DNA of 64,000 nt from Planctomycetota bacterium (GTDB taxonomy: Bacteria > Planctomycetota > Phycisphaerae > UBA1845 > UTPLA1). The stretch is taken from positions 208,274 to 272,273 of the forward strand of contig JADJRI010000004.1 in assembly GCA_016712275.1 (NCBI GenBank). Reading direction: 5' to 3'. The notes under the pieces are model-generated. The model saw nothing but the letters and a program-made list of their open reading frames with translations. It did not search any database and was not told the DNA's origin. The position numbers were made by a program, and so were the translations under genes. Below are positions 8,211 through 17,462 of this stretch, piece after piece (the first letter of the stretch is position 1; every line of letters starts with the position of its first letter).

Positions 8211-9469
8211 ATGTTGCGATTCACACCCCAATTCCTGTTAATCGTTGTGATTGTGAATGTCGGCCATGCAGCGAAAATGCGAGCCGACATCATTGTTGAA
8301 TACACCTGCGCCGAATTCGGGCAGGGCTGCAACAATCCAATTCCGGCCAACCCGAATGATACGTTTGGAAACATGACGCCTTCGAAGATTACTGTTCCGG
8401 ATTTGGGGCCGGGCGCTGTAATTGTTGATGTCGATCTGGTCGTGAACATCTTCCACCTTTGGCGCGGCGACATTCGAGTGTATCTGACTTCTCCGGAAGT
8501 GTTGTCGGTGCAGGAAATGTTCTCAGATCTCGGCGGCGCCAATAACGACGCCAACGACATCAGCGTGACGCTCGACGACGAGGCAGCAGTGGGCGTCAAC
8601 AATGGCCCTTGCGCGAGCATCAACATGAACTGCACCGGAACTTTTCGGCCGGAGACGGTTCCGCTTTCGGTTTTTGACGGAACGAACCCGGGAGGCGTCT
8701 GGACGCTCTACGTCGCGGACACCGGAACCCAGGCGACCGGTTGGCTAAACTCATGGAGCCTTCGCATCACACTTGGAGATTCCGACAACGACGGCATTCA
8801 GAACGGCGCTGATAACTGCCCGGGCATCGCCAACGCCGACCAGCTCGACAGCGACTCCGACGGTCATGGCGATGTATGCGATGATTGCGTGTACGAGTCG
8901 GATCAAGAGCAACAGGATGGCGATCACGATTACGTCGGCGACTATTGTGACAATTGTCGCGAAATCGCAAATGGGGATCAGGCCGATTCTGATTTCGATG
9001 GTCGCGGTGATCCGTGTGACAACTGTCCAACCGTGGCAAATTTCTACCAACAAGACGGCGATCAAGATGGCATTGGAGACCTTTGTGATAATTGTCCTAA
9101 TGATTCGAATTCCGACCAGGCGGATACTGATGGGGACGGCCTGGGGATGTATGCGACCCCGCACCGAACACGCCAAGTGAGAATGTCAATGAAAACTCAA
9201 ACAGCAACGAAAACGCGAATGGCAACTCAAACGAAAATGACAACTCGAATGAAAACGCGAATTCGAATGACAATGAAAACAGCAATGGCAACAACGGCAA
9301 TCCGAATGTCAACGACAATATAAACGACAACACCGGCGGCCCCGCGCCGGCCGACATGCCCTGCGGCGATTGTGGCGCCGGCGCGCCAACCATGTTGCTG
9401 GCATTCGCGGCGATTGTGCCGCTTCGAAAACGACGAATGAATGGAAAGAAAAAGAGCCACGGGAATTGA
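8211..9469 (+). CDS. Secreted protein with P-domain, thrombospondin type 3 repeats, Asn-rich linker and C-terminal anchor; one frameshift
   Basis: From the ATG at 8211 (GAGGAG 7 bp upstream) the product has a signal peptide (FLLIVVIVNVGHA), a proprotein-convertase P-domain-like region (LVVNIFHLWRGDIRVYLTSP, NPGGVWTLYVADTG, LNSWSLRIT) and four to five calcium-binding thrombospondin type 3 repeats of the type DSDNDGIQNGADNCP. In the GGGG run at 9143-9146 the frame is lost. Adding one G continues DGLGDVCDPAPNTP into a roughly 50-residue Asn-rich linker and a tail with CGDCGAG, a hydrophobic helix (APTMLLAFAAIVPL) and RKRR. That tripartite end resembles sortase-like C-terminal sorting signals. 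About 419 residues after repair. Without repair the chain ends in Thr/Met/Arg-rich nonsense sequence. Confidence 0.8.
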
Positions 9470-9514
9470 TCTCGCGGCTCATGCAGTTACATAAATTTCG
9501 GGCGTGGGCCCAAC

Positions 9515-10189
9515 TTAGAACTTCACCACCCCGTCTTCCGTCTTTGATTTCGAGGCCTCCGATTCGATAGGCTCAATCGCCTCGTTAAAGGGGAACAACA
9601 GTGCATTCAGGAGCGTGATTTCCGGCTTTGACTCAGCGCCGGTCATCGCTGATTTGTCGTCTGCACCTTGCCGGGCCTGATCCATTAAGAGGCGTTGCAT
9701 TTGAGAGAGGCTGTCGGCCGCGCGAACCGTCTCATTCACCGCTTCGACTGCAGGAACAGCCACATCATTCACACCCGCGGCATCCGTCGCGCGAACACTA
9801 ACCCCGGCAACAAGGCCACGCGCCGGTTCGCTTGTCGGCCAGATCAACACAGCTAGAAACAGCATGGCCGCCGCGGCCGGCACGCTTGCGCTGAATGCCA
9901 ACCGCCAAAACCGCTCGCGCAAGTCACGTCGCGTATGCAATTTGATGGGTTGCGATTTTCGAGCCGGATGTTTCGACATTCTGGCGACAACGCTGCCGGC
10001 GAAATCCGGTCGCAACCTTGGCTCGCTTCGATCGCGGGCAATCACTTCGCCCACGGCGCGGAACATCTCAAATTGCCGCTGGCAGGCCGGGCACTGCAGC
10101 AAATGTGCGTGCATCTCGGCGCTCAGGCTCGGCGACAGCTCACCATCCAGGTGCCGGTCACGAAGCGAAGCAACATGTCGACAAGTCAT
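9515..10189 (-). CDS. Anti-sigma factor with zinc-binding N-terminus, single membrane span
   Basis: The product (224 residues) starts MTCRHVASLRDRHLDGELS and has the ZAS zinc motif H-x3-C-x2-C (HLLQCPAC) within the first 45 residues, typical of cytoplasmic anti-sigma domains that hold ECF sigma factors. A hydrophobic helix (VPAAAAMLFLAVLIWP) follows at about residue 105, then an extracytoplasmic C-terminal part with no recognised domain. The ATG at 10189 is chosen because the motif begins there; the frame is open to a TTG at 10276, but that part is encoded by an intergenic repeat. It lies 91 bp behind the ECF sigma gene on the same strand, which is the usual partner order. Confidence 0.8.
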   Translation of the reverse strand: MTCRHVASLRDRHLDGELSPSLSAEMHAHLLQCPACQRQFEMFRAVGEVIARDRSEPRLRPDFAGSVVARMSKHPARKSQPIKLHTRRDLRERFWRLAFSASVPAAAAMLFLAVLIWPTSEPARGLVAGVSVRATDAAGVNDVAVPAVEAVNETVRAADSLSQMQRLLMDQARQGADDKSAMTGAESKPEITLLNALLFPFNEAIEPIESEASKSKTEDGVVKF

Positions 10190-10209
10190 CACCACAAACA
10201 AATCTCCAG

Positions 10210-10263
10210 TGTGGCACCCGCCGTCTCGGCGGTACGACCACAGGCGGGACGCCTGTGCCACAG
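10210..10263. repeat. Palindromic TGTGGCAC repeat between sigma and anti-sigma genes
   Basis: The segment begins TGTGGCACCCGCCGTC and ends CGCCTGTGCCACA, with internal stems CCGCC...GGCGG and CAGGCG...CGCCTG. The outer TGTGGCAC/GTGCCACA ends and the GGCGTCCCGCC core (minus strand) are shared with 34652-34694, and the TGTGGCACCGGC type recurs at 36735-36768 and 50106-50148. It is dispersed repeat DNA of REP-like character inserted in an operon. Confidence 0.7.
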
Positions 10264-10280
10264 TTACAGCAATCAACTCG

Positions 10281-10944
10281 TCAGGCCGATTCAGCCGCCG
10301 ACCCGCCGAAGCGAATCGCCGACCAATCCTCCGTCATTTGGCCTTCAAGCATTTCCTTCAGCCGGTTGCGTGCCCGGTGCAAATGACTCTTCACCGTGGC
10401 CGCCGGCATGTCGAGAATTTCGCCAATCTCCTGACAACTGAGCGACTCTCTATAAAATAGTAATACAGCGGCGCTGCTGCGGTGTCAGTTCCTCGACGGA
10501 ATTCCAGATTATTTTTTTCAGCCGCCTGGCTTCCTCGCTATTTGCGATGCCTTCGAAGATGCCGTCCGGCTCTTCGCTGCGGCCATCCGTCGGCATGTGC
10601 GAAAAGTCCGATTCGCCCGAAAAGTCCTTCCGGCGACGCATCATGTTTAGGCAGAGCCGATAAGCAATCGTGAAAAGCCAAGTACTGAATCGAAAGTTGA
10701 AGTTGAAGCCATCCAGCGATTGAAATGCCCGCAGAAAGGCATCCTGGGAAATCTCTTCAGCGTCGTGGTCGCTTCGAACCATGCGCCAGACAAATGCGTG
10801 CAGGCGATCCTGATGGGCCGCGACCAGCTCTTGCGCACTCTGGGCGCACCCTCGCTGGCATTGCTCGATGAGCTGCCGTTCGCGAAGCGGATTGATGGAT
10901 CCGTTTGGCGCGTTCTCGTCCATATCCTCTCTTTTATTATACAT
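10281..10944 (-). CDS. ECF-type RNA polymerase sigma factor, interrupted by one frameshift before region 4
   Basis: Region 2 is clear: DRLHAFVWRMVRSDHDAEEISQDAFLRAFQSLDGF followed by FSTWLFTIAYRLCLNMMRRRKD. The first frame runs into a TAG after TPQQRRCITIL. In another frame the gene continues with LFYRESLSCQEIGEILDMPAATVKSHLHRARNRLKEML, a textbook region 4.2 helix-turn-helix, to a TGA at 10283-10281. The break lies between about 10455 and 10472. Repaired length is about 220 residues. The start is uncertain between 10944 and 10923. It is divergent from smpB with about 70 bp between, and is followed by a zinc anti-sigma gene. Confidence 0.85.
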
Positions 10945-11015
10945 GATGAAATCATCGGCCGTTGCAGGAATGGCCGCCAATTGCCGGAAACTTCGGGGAG
11001 TGATAAAATTCACAC

Positions 11016-11492
11016 ATGGCCAAAGGTAAATCGAAAGGTCCGCCGGAAGGGCCGCGGATACTGAACAAGAAAGCGACGGCCAATTTCGAAATCTTGGAGC
11101 GCGTCGAGGCCGGAATCGCTCTTAAAGGCACTGAGGTAAAGAGTTTACGTAACGGCCATGCAAGTCTGTCCGAGGCATATGCCCGAATTGAACGGGGCGA
11201 AGTGGTGCTGATCAATTTTCAGATTGAGCCCTACAAAGAAGCGAGCTTTTTTAATCATAACCCCAAGAGAATAAAGAGGTTACTGCTCCATAAGCAGGAA
11301 ATCAAGAAATTGCAGAGCCGGGTGACCATAAAAGGGCAAACACTCATTCCCCTTCGCGTTTATTTTAATAATAAAGGTTTGGCCAAAGTTGAACTGGCAT
11401 TGGCGCGCGGCCGGCAAACGCATGACAAGCGGCAGGTCGAGCGAAAGCGGCAGGACATCCGGGATATGGCCAGGGCCACGAGACGCCGATAA
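11016..11492 (+). CDS. smpB: SsrA-binding protein SmpB
   Basis: SmpB binds tmRNA and delivers it to stalled ribosomes for trans-translation. The 158-residue product has the family blocks ILNKKATANFEILERVEAGI, LKGTEVKSLRNGHASLSEAYA, HNPKRIKRLLLHKQEIKKL and the basic C-terminal tail KRQVERKRQDIRDMARATRRR. Length matches typical SmpB. No tmRNA gene was seen in the window. It is divergent from the ECF sigma gene and is followed after 45 bp by a membrane-anchored hypothetical protein. Confidence 0.97.
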   Translation: MAKGKSKGPPEGPRILNKKATANFEILERVEAGIALKGTEVKSLRNGHASLSEAYARIERGEVVLINFQIEPYKEASFFNHNPKRIKRLLLHKQEIKKLQSRVTIKGQTLIPLRVYFNNKGLAKVELALARGRQTHDKRQVERKRQDIRDMARATRRR

Positions 11493-11537
11493 TTCGCGTA
11501 TCATTTATCTATGGGCAATTCCTGAATCGGCGGTGAC

Positions 11538-12221
11538 ATGGCGGCGACAGCATTTCAACCCAGACTTCGACGATTTGGACTTTACCTGCTCATTTTGCTC
11601 GCGCTCGGTCTCATGAGCGCCGTCGGTTTCGTGGTCTTCGGCGAAGACCCCCTCTATGACCCGGAAGAGCTCTTTGAAACAGGCGTCCTGATCAACCCGG
11701 AAAAGCAGCCTCGATTTGTGTTTCCGGAAGAGCTGCGATCCACGGATCTTTCGTTGAATCGATTCATCGATCGGTTCTTTCGTCTCTGCGCGACTGGAAA
11801 ATATCCGGAGGTTCGCCTGATGTTGAGTCAGCGCTCGGGCGAATCGCTGCCGCCGAATCGCTTTGAATCCATGTTCAATGCGATGAAGGAAGCCAGAATC
11901 ATGGCGATCAAGCGCCTCCCGGATGTGCCCAAGCAGGATGGTCCCGCGTATGTGCTGGTCGCGGAATACGATTTGGAATCGCACGCCCTCAAAACCCAAA
12001 AAGCGAACAACGTGGTGCGACTGCTTATTCGTAAAGAGGAAGGGGAGTGGCGCCTCGGGCCCGTTTCTCGCGATATCATGGCGAAAATCGAGGCATACGA
12101 AGCGGCAACTTCCCAGCCGGCGGGGGAAGCGGCCGTCACCGCAGCATCCGGCGATCAACATATTCCTTCCAAGGTTATGGCCAATCAACCCGTCAAGATC
12201 GAGCCGGACGATGGCGAATAA
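11538..12221 (+). CDS. Hypothetical protein with N-terminal membrane anchor
   Basis: The 227-residue product has one hydrophobic segment (LYLLILLALGLMSAVGFVVFG) at about residues 14-35. A likely periplasmic domain follows with FIDRFFRLCATGKYPEVRLMLSQRSGESLPPNRFESMFNAMKEARI and a segment that reads like a small alpha/beta fold (YVLVAEYDLESH.. VVRLLIRKEEGEWRLGPVSRDI). The C-terminus is rich in Ala/Ser/Thr. The size and the 'GEWRLGP' ending recall NTF2-like accumulation domains, but no family was identified with confidence. The start at 11538 is the first ATG in the frame, 45 bp after smpB, so co-transcription with smpB is possible. Confidence 0.6.
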   Translation: MAATAFQPRLRRFGLYLLILLALGLMSAVGFVVFGEDPLYDPEELFETGVLINPEKQPRFVFPEELRSTDLSLNRFIDRFFRLCATGKYPEVRLMLSQRSGESLPPNRFESMFNAMKEARIMAIKRLPDVPKQDGPAYVLVAEYDLESHALKTQKANNVVRLLIRKEEGEWRLGPVSRDIMAKIEAYEAATSQPAGEAAVTAASGDQHIPSKVMANQPVKIEPDDGE

Positions 12222-12595
12222 CAGCAGTTCCTTCTCGTAGTAAACGCTGATTTCATTGCTTCATTCTGTCTCGCGACAGATTGTCAATTCATCCAACGTC
12301 CGAATGCGATCAACGCAAACCGGTCGAAGCCCCCCCCAGTATTGGCGCCTGTCAAAAAGCGGACCTGGCGCATGTTTTCAGTGCGATTGTAAGTCCTTAA
12401 CCTTGCGAATATTGGAATAGTCCGCGCGCCCGCCGGTATTTTTTTGGCATCCCGCGATTATATCTTAACTTCAACCCGTGGCATCACGAAGTATTGCCTG
12501 GCTGTACTGATACACGACCGCTGTGCAGTTTTCAGCACTGAAAAGAAGGGTATCGGTCAACCCGTTCTCCACCAGAACAGAAGGGAAAGAGTGCC
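12222..12595. other. Intergenic region upstream of the first flagellin gene
   Basis: No coding potential was seen. The region has a run of eight C (12331-12338) and AT-rich stretches around 12430-12475, where a promoter is likely. No convincing sigma-54 (GG-N10-GC) or sigma-28 element could be placed. GGGAAAG just before 12596 is the flagellin ribosome binding site. Confidence 0.5.
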
Positions 12596-13987
12596 ATGGG
12601 TCTTACAGTAACGAATGTCAACACACTGTCGCTCCTCAACATTCTCAACAAGACGACCAATGCGCAGTCGTCGTCGCTGCAGAAGCTGTCGACCGGCTTC
12701 CGCATCAATAGCGGTGCGGATGATCCCGCCGGCTTGATTGCGGTACAAAGCCTCTCGGCCGAGCTGACAGCGGTCGAGTCCGCGATCACCAATGGTCAGC
12801 GGGCCAATTCAGTTCTCGGAACTGCAGACTCCGCGCTTGGCGAAGTCAGCAACCTTCTCTCCGAAATCGAGTCGCTCGCCGCCGCCAGCACCAGCTCGGG
12901 CGGTCTCAGTGCGGCCGAAATCTCCGCCAATCAGCAACAGATCGACAACGCGATCGATGCCATCAACCGAATCGTGCAGACGACGACCTTCAACGGTAAG
13001 CGCCTGCTCGACGGTTCGCAGAGCATTCGGGTCACTTCCACCGCTCCGACGGAAGTCACCGATCTTCGCGTCTTTTCGCGCCCCAGCGCGAACACCAGCC
13101 AGTCATTTGCGGTTGAGGTGATCACCGCCGGCTCCGTTGCATCGGCGACGCTCGCCACCACCGCTTCGGTTAGTGCCGGTGAATTTACCATTACCGGTTC
13201 ACTCGGAACTGCAACTATCACGGTTGCCGATAGCGATTCGCTCGATGATGTGCGCGACAAGATCATTGCCGCCAAGAGCGAGACGGGCGTTTCGGCCACG
13301 TCCGGCAGCGGTGCATTGCAGATTCAGAGTACCGAATTCGGCAGCGATGCCTTTGTCTCGGCCTCCTATATCAGCGGTGACGCCGACTTCCTGGATATTG
13401 CTCATACGGAAGGCACCGATGCCGTTGTCGAAGTGAACGGCCAGCGGGCGTTCGTCGATGGCGTGAAGGTCAACTTCAACAGCAACGGCACCAGCGGCTC
13501 CTTTACGCTGACTTCAACCGGCAATGCGGCGGGAAGCGCGGGCGACATCAACATCTCCGATGGCGGTCTGACCTTCCAACTCGGCACGGCGTCAAATACG
13601 CAGGCGACCGTCGGTGTGGCAGGATTGTTTGCTCATCAGCTTGGCGATTCGTCGCTCGGCTATCTCAGCACGCTCAAGAGCGGTGGCGCCAACAGCTTGT
13701 CGAACGATGCCAACAATGCGGTGTTGATCGCCAAGTCCGCAATCAATCAGGTTGCCACACAGCGCGGTCGCGTCGGAGGTTTCCAGAAATTCCAGGTGGA
13801 AACGTCGATCAACTCGCTCAACGCGACCAAGGAAGCGCTCACGGCGGCCCGCGGCCTCATCCGTGACGTGGACTATGCACTCGAAACATCAGAACTGAGC
13901 AAGCAAAACGTGCTCTTGCAATCGGCGATCTCACTGCTCGGCGTGGCCGGCCAGCAGTCGTCGCAGATCCTCTCGCTGCTCAGATAA
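12596..13987 (+). CDS. fliC: Flagellin (first copy)
   Basis: This 463-residue filament protein shows the conserved terminal D0/D1 helices. The N-terminus has LSLLNILNKTTNAQSSSLQKLSTGFRINSGADDPAGLI and the C-terminus has RGRVGGFQKFQVETSINSLNATKEALTAARGLIRDVDYALETSELSKQNVLLQ followed by QSSQILSLLR. The centre is Ser/Thr/Gly/Ala-rich variable sequence with a flagellin IN-type segment. GGGAAAG lies about 10 bp before the ATG. The gene stands alone, with a strong terminator downstream, about 11 kb from the main flagellar block. It differs clearly from the second flagellin at 35237, which may mean different filament roles. Confidence 0.96.
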   Translation: MGLTVTNVNTLSLLNILNKTTNAQSSSLQKLSTGFRINSGADDPAGLIAVQSLSAELTAVESAITNGQRANSVLGTADSALGEVSNLLSEIESLAAASTSSGGLSAAEISANQQQIDNAIDAINRIVQTTTFNGKRLLDGSQSIRVTSTAPTEVTDLRVFSRPSANTSQSFAVEVITAGSVASATLATTASVSAGEFTITGSLGTATITVADSDSLDDVRDKIIAAKSETGVSATSGSGALQIQSTEFGSDAFVSASYISGDADFLDIAHTEGTDAVVEVNGQRAFVDGVKVNFNSNGTSGSFTLTSTGNAAGSAGDINISDGGLTFQLGTASNTQATVGVAGLFAHQLGDSSLGYLSTLKSGGANSLSNDANNAVLIAKSAINQVATQRGRVGGFQKFQVETSINSLNATKEALTAARGLIRDVDYALETSELSKQNVLLQSAISLLGVAGQQSSQILSLLR

Positions 13988-14028
13988 CACAGTAGCGTCA
14001 AGGCGCGGCCTGGTGGGGAATGGAGCAA

Positions 14029-14072
14029 GGGCGGGATCGAGGGGCACCCTCGGTCCCGCCCGCTCTCGTTTT
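14029..14072 (+). terminator. Rho-independent terminator after the first flagellin gene
   Basis: A GC-rich hairpin with arms GGGCGGGA-CGAGGG and CCCTCG-TCCCGCCC and a short GCA loop (14029-14061) is followed by GCTCTCGTTTT. It lies 42 bp after the flagellin stop and before the convergent protease gene. Confidence 0.85.
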
Positions 14073-14092
14073 ACGATTCTTCTATTTCGGTT

Positions 14093-14986
14093 TTACTGCG
14101 ATGGTTGCGTGCTGATCTGATTTATCAATTCCGGAAGCATGTCGCGAAGCACGGGGATAAGCGCAAGATTAATGGCGTTGAAAAGTGCGTGTGCAATCAC
14201 GGCGGGCCAAATTGAGCGGGTCCCGACCGCAACCAGACAGAATACAAAGCCCAATCCCGCTGTCTGGAAAACCGACATTGTACCCTGATAATTGTGTGCC
14301 AGTCCAAACAGCACGCTACAGGCCAGAATTCCGGCCCATCGGTATCTGAACAAGGCGATGAGTCGCGGAAGTGCAAAGCCGCGAAATAGCAGCTCCTCGT
14401 GCAAGCCGGTAAATGCGGCAAACAAAACAAAGGTTGCAATCGAGGGGTCCGGTACCATCGCAAAGAACTCTTCCCGTTGGCGAGCGACATCTTCAATGTT
14501 TGCGCCGCCGGTGGCATAGTTGAAGGTAAGAAACATAAAACCCATCGCGGCGGTCACCATATAGCAAACTGGTATTGCGGCTGCTGCGGAAATCAGGAGA
14601 ACGCCGATGCTCGGACGGTTCAAGCCGACACTGCTGTATGAAAGTCGGCGAAGAAAGAGAGCGAGCCCGACAACGGCCAGTGTCATGACGCCCAGTATCG
14701 TATTGAGAAAAAACTCGCCCGTGCTTTCCAGCGTTTCTTTGAGAAGTTGAGCGACATTTCCAAGCAGAAACTGGCCGGCAATGAGCGCGGCCGCAACCGA
14801 AAGCAGGTCGACGAGCGCCTGGGAACGTGTAAGATGGGTGCAGGGAAAAGTCGGCGGAGCGATTTGCGCATCACCGAAGAAATCTGATTTCACCGACAAT
14901 TCACCTTGGGTGAGCATCGTATAGGGTGGAGTTTCGGCCGGCTTGGCGACTGGCGGGTCCAGTGAAGAGGAAGTTTCATTATCCAT
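14093..14986 (-). CDS. CPBP-family intramembrane glutamic/metalloprotease (CAAX/ABI type)
   Basis: The 297-residue product has seven or so hydrophobic segments and the three CPBP signature blocks: LHEELLFRGFALP (EExxxR), CSVLFGLAHNYQG (conserved His) and AVIAHALFNAINL (H-x3-N). These form the membrane-embedded active site of the CPBP/Rce1-like proteases. The first 50 residues are hydrophilic and Pro/Ser-rich with no recognised domain. The gene is convergent with the first flagellin and sits downstream of an ABC exporter on the same strand, with about 250 bp between them, so it probably has its own promoter. The substrate is unknown. Confidence 0.9.
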   Translation of the reverse strand: MDNETSSSLDPPVAKPAETPPYTMLTQGELSVKSDFFGDAQIAPPTFPCTHLTRSQALVDLLSVAAALIAGQFLLGNVAQLLKETLESTGEFFLNTILGVMTLAVVGLALFLRRLSYSSVGLNRPSIGVLLISAAAAIPVCYMVTAAMGFMFLTFNYATGGANIEDVARQREEFFAMVPDPSIATFVLFAAFTGLHEELLFRGFALPRLIALFRYRWAGILACSVLFGLAHNYQGTMSVFQTAGLGFVFCLVAVGTRSIWPAVIAHALFNAINLALIPVLRDMLPELINQISTQPSQ

Positions 14987-15240
14987 GCAGGTGACACTCC
15001 AGAATTCGCATGGGCATTATAGATGCCGCCCGGCATCGCGATAGAGAACTTGCAATTTTGCATGAATTTGATTCTGTGCGTGGCGACTGATCAATTGACC
15101 GACAAACTTCACAGCGTTCGACCTACGCGATCAGCCCTGAACCATGAAACAAACTGCTCAAAATGGGCAAACGCGAAATTGTGAATCGATCCTGAATGAG
15201 ACTTGAGGCATTTGATTTGATACTTCGAATGCGGGATCGA

Positions 15241-17172
15241 CTAAGCCAGCCACGCTTCAGGCTCGCTCGCCTGCAGCTTCATCTGCCGCTCGACCATTTC
15301 TCGATAGCGCTCGTCCTGCGTCATAAGTTCGACATGCGTGCCCCTCTCGACGATGCGGCCGTTCTCGATAACCACGATCAAGTCCGCGTGTTTGACGGTG
15401 GACAATCGATGGGCAATGACGAACGTCGTGCGGTCCACGATTAAATCCGCCATGCCCGCCTGAATCAGCTCCTCGCTCTCGGTATCGAGATTGCTGGTCG
15501 CCTCATCGAGAATAAGAATCTGCGGATCGGCGAGAAAAGCCCGCGCGATGCTGACGCGCTGCGCCTGCCCGCCCGAGAGCTTCACACCGCGCTCGCCGAC
15601 GATGGTCTCATAGCCATCCGGCAATTGCGTGATGAAATGGTGGGCGTTGGCCCGTTTTGACGCGCTTTCAACCTGCTCGCGAGTGACATCATGGCGGCCG
15701 AATGCAATATTCTCGGCCACGGTTCCGTCAAATAGAAAGACATCCTGCGTGACGATGCCGAGGAGTCGTCGATAAGTGTCGAGTTTCAAATCGCGGAGAT
15801 CGACGCCGTTGAGTCGAATCGTGCCGCGTGTCGGGTCGTAGAATCGCGCCACGAGATTGGTCAACGTCGTCTTACCTGCGCCGCTAGGACCGACCAGCGC
15901 TACCATCTGCCCTGCATCGACCCGAAGCGTAACGCCATTTAACACCGGGTTGCCACTTCGGTATTCGAAATGCACATCGTCGAATTCAATCGATTGCACC
16001 GAACGCGGCGCGGCGATGGCGCCGGGCTTGTCCGGCTTGTCGCGCGGCTGCCACAGGGTGTCAAAGACACGCTCCATCGCCGCGAGCGCCTGCTGCGTCT
16101 GGCCATAGGATTCGACGATGGCCGACACCGGCTGCAGGATCATGGCAAGGTACATTTGAAACGCGATAATCCCGCCGATGGATACTTCGCCCGCGAGGTA
16201 GCGCGTTCCGCCATACCAGATCACGATCAGGCTCATCGCCGGTATGAGCAATCCCCAGCCAAGACTCACAATGAGTTCGAACACGCGGGCAAAAAGATGC
16301 TTGCGAATGACCGCATGGTGCCCAACGCCGTAGTCGCGCAGTTCCGAACGCTCACGGGCAAAGGCCCTCACGATTCGTATGCCGCCGAATGTCTCGGCCA
16401 CGCGGCCGTCGATGAGCGCGCGATCGTCGCGCATGGTTCGGTAAATCGGCCGGATGCGCCGCAAATAGACGGTGTTGATGAGTATCAGCGGCGGAATGAT
16501 CGCCATCGCCGCCAACGCCATTTTTGAATTGATGAAGAACAGCATGCCGATTGTGAGCAGCACCTTGAAGACGGCGATGCCGGGGCTGATCACCGCGATC
16601 ATGAGCATGCCCGAGAGTTGATCGACATCGCCCGAAAGCCGCGAAACGATGCCGCCGCTTTTCATCTCGGTGATATTCGACAGCGGCAGGTGAAGGATGT
16701 GATCGTAGAGTCGCTGGCGCAGCATGACGACGATGCGAGCATTGAGCAGCGTCGCCCGCCACTGTCGGTAGATGAAGAATGCCATTTGCACGATGGTGAC
16801 GGCGAGCATGGCCAGGCCGAATTGGGTCAGGCCGTGCGGGTCGCGGTTTTTTTGCAGAATTGTGTCGACAGCATATTGCGTCGCGAAGGGCAACACCATC
16901 GCCAGCGACGCTGAGACGATGGCCAGTGCAAAGATAAAAATGATTTCGCGTGTATAGGGTTTCAGCCACGCGATGTACTCACGAAGGTAATTCCGGCGTT
17001 TCTTCCGGCGTTCGGGTGATTTGAAAATGCCAACGGCGACATTGGCGCCATTGACCGCATCGGTGGCGGAAGCGCCCGCCTTCAAAGGCTGAGGCTTCTC
17101 TTCGATGCTGTCACGATTCTCGCGGTACTTGGCTTTGAATTCCTGAAATGACTGTCGTGATGATCGTTTCAT
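15241..17172 (-). CDS. ABC exporter, fused membrane and ATPase domains (MsbA-like)
   Basis: The 643-residue half-transporter has a cytoplasmic basic N-terminus (RRKKRRNYLREYIAWLKPYT), six membrane helices over about residues 72-340, and a nucleotide-binding domain with Walker A (LVGPSGAGKTT), Q-loop (GIVTQDVFLFDGTV), signature LSGGQAQR, Walker B ILILDEATSNLD and H-loop IAHRLST. It probably works as a homodimer exporting a lipid or hydrophobic compound. Neither neighbour indicates the substrate. The 70-residue N-terminal extension before the first helix is longer than in MsbA itself. Confidence 0.92.
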   Translation of the reverse strand: MKRSSRQSFQEFKAKYRENRDSIEEKPQPLKAGASATDAVNGANVAVGIFKSPERRKKRRNYLREYIAWLKPYTREIIFIFALAIVSASLAMVLPFATQYAVDTILQKNRDPHGLTQFGLAMLAVTIVQMAFFIYRQWRATLLNARIVVMLRQRLYDHILHLPLSNITEMKSGGIVSRLSGDVDQLSGMLMIAVISPGIAVFKVLLTIGMLFFINSKMALAAMAIIPPLILINTVYLRRIRPIYRTMRDDRALIDGRVAETFGGIRIVRAFARERSELRDYGVGHHAVIRKHLFARVFELIVSLGWGLLIPAMSLIVIWYGGTRYLAGEVSIGGIIAFQMYLAMILQPVSAIVESYGQTQQALAAMERVFDTLWQPRDKPDKPGAIAAPRSVQSIEFDDVHFEYRSGNPVLNGVTLRVDAGQMVALVGPSGAGKTTLTNLVARFYDPTRGTIRLNGVDLRDLKLDTYRRLLGIVTQDVFLFDGTVAENIAFGRHDVTREQVESASKRANAHHFITQLPDGYETIVGERGVKLSGGQAQRVSIARAFLADPQILILDEATSNLDTESEELIQAGMADLIVDRTTFVIAHRLSTVKHADLIVVIENGRIVERGTHVELMTQDERYREMVERQMKLQASEPEAWLA

Positions 17173-17385
17173 GGGTTGCGATTATGCCGATTTCCCCGCA
17201 TCAAGGTCATGTCGCATCACGCGGTTCGGGCAGATCATGATCGGAGTATATCCGCGGCAAGCCCAGATTGCCGAACATTATCGGCATCACCCTGAGTTCG
17301 ATCATGCCCAGCTTTGGCGCCCAGAATTATCGAGGCGGTCAACCGGGGGATTTGCTCATCGAGTGGAGGTCCCGTTGACGAAAAC

Positions 17386-17417
17386 GGCCCCGCAGGAAGC
17401 TATTCCCGCGGGGCCGC
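17386..17417 (-). terminator. Rho-independent terminator downstream of the 17463-18353 gene
   Basis: Read on the minus strand, the hairpin CGGCCCCGC / GCGGGGCCG with a 14-base loop is followed by TTTTCG. It lies about 46 bp after the stop of the anti-sigma-like gene and about 215 bp before the ABC exporter start, separating the two transcripts. A weaker T stretch on the plus side could make it bidirectional. Confidence 0.75.
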
Positions 17418-17462
17418 TTTGTTGGAAACGAACTGCCAATTTCAGTGTTGAAACTGGCTGAA

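Noticed and set aside
12400..12595. Sigma-54 or sigma-28 promoter for the first flagellin
   Set aside because: TGGCAT and TTGC occur but not with GG-N10-GC spacing, and no GCCGATAA-like box was found.
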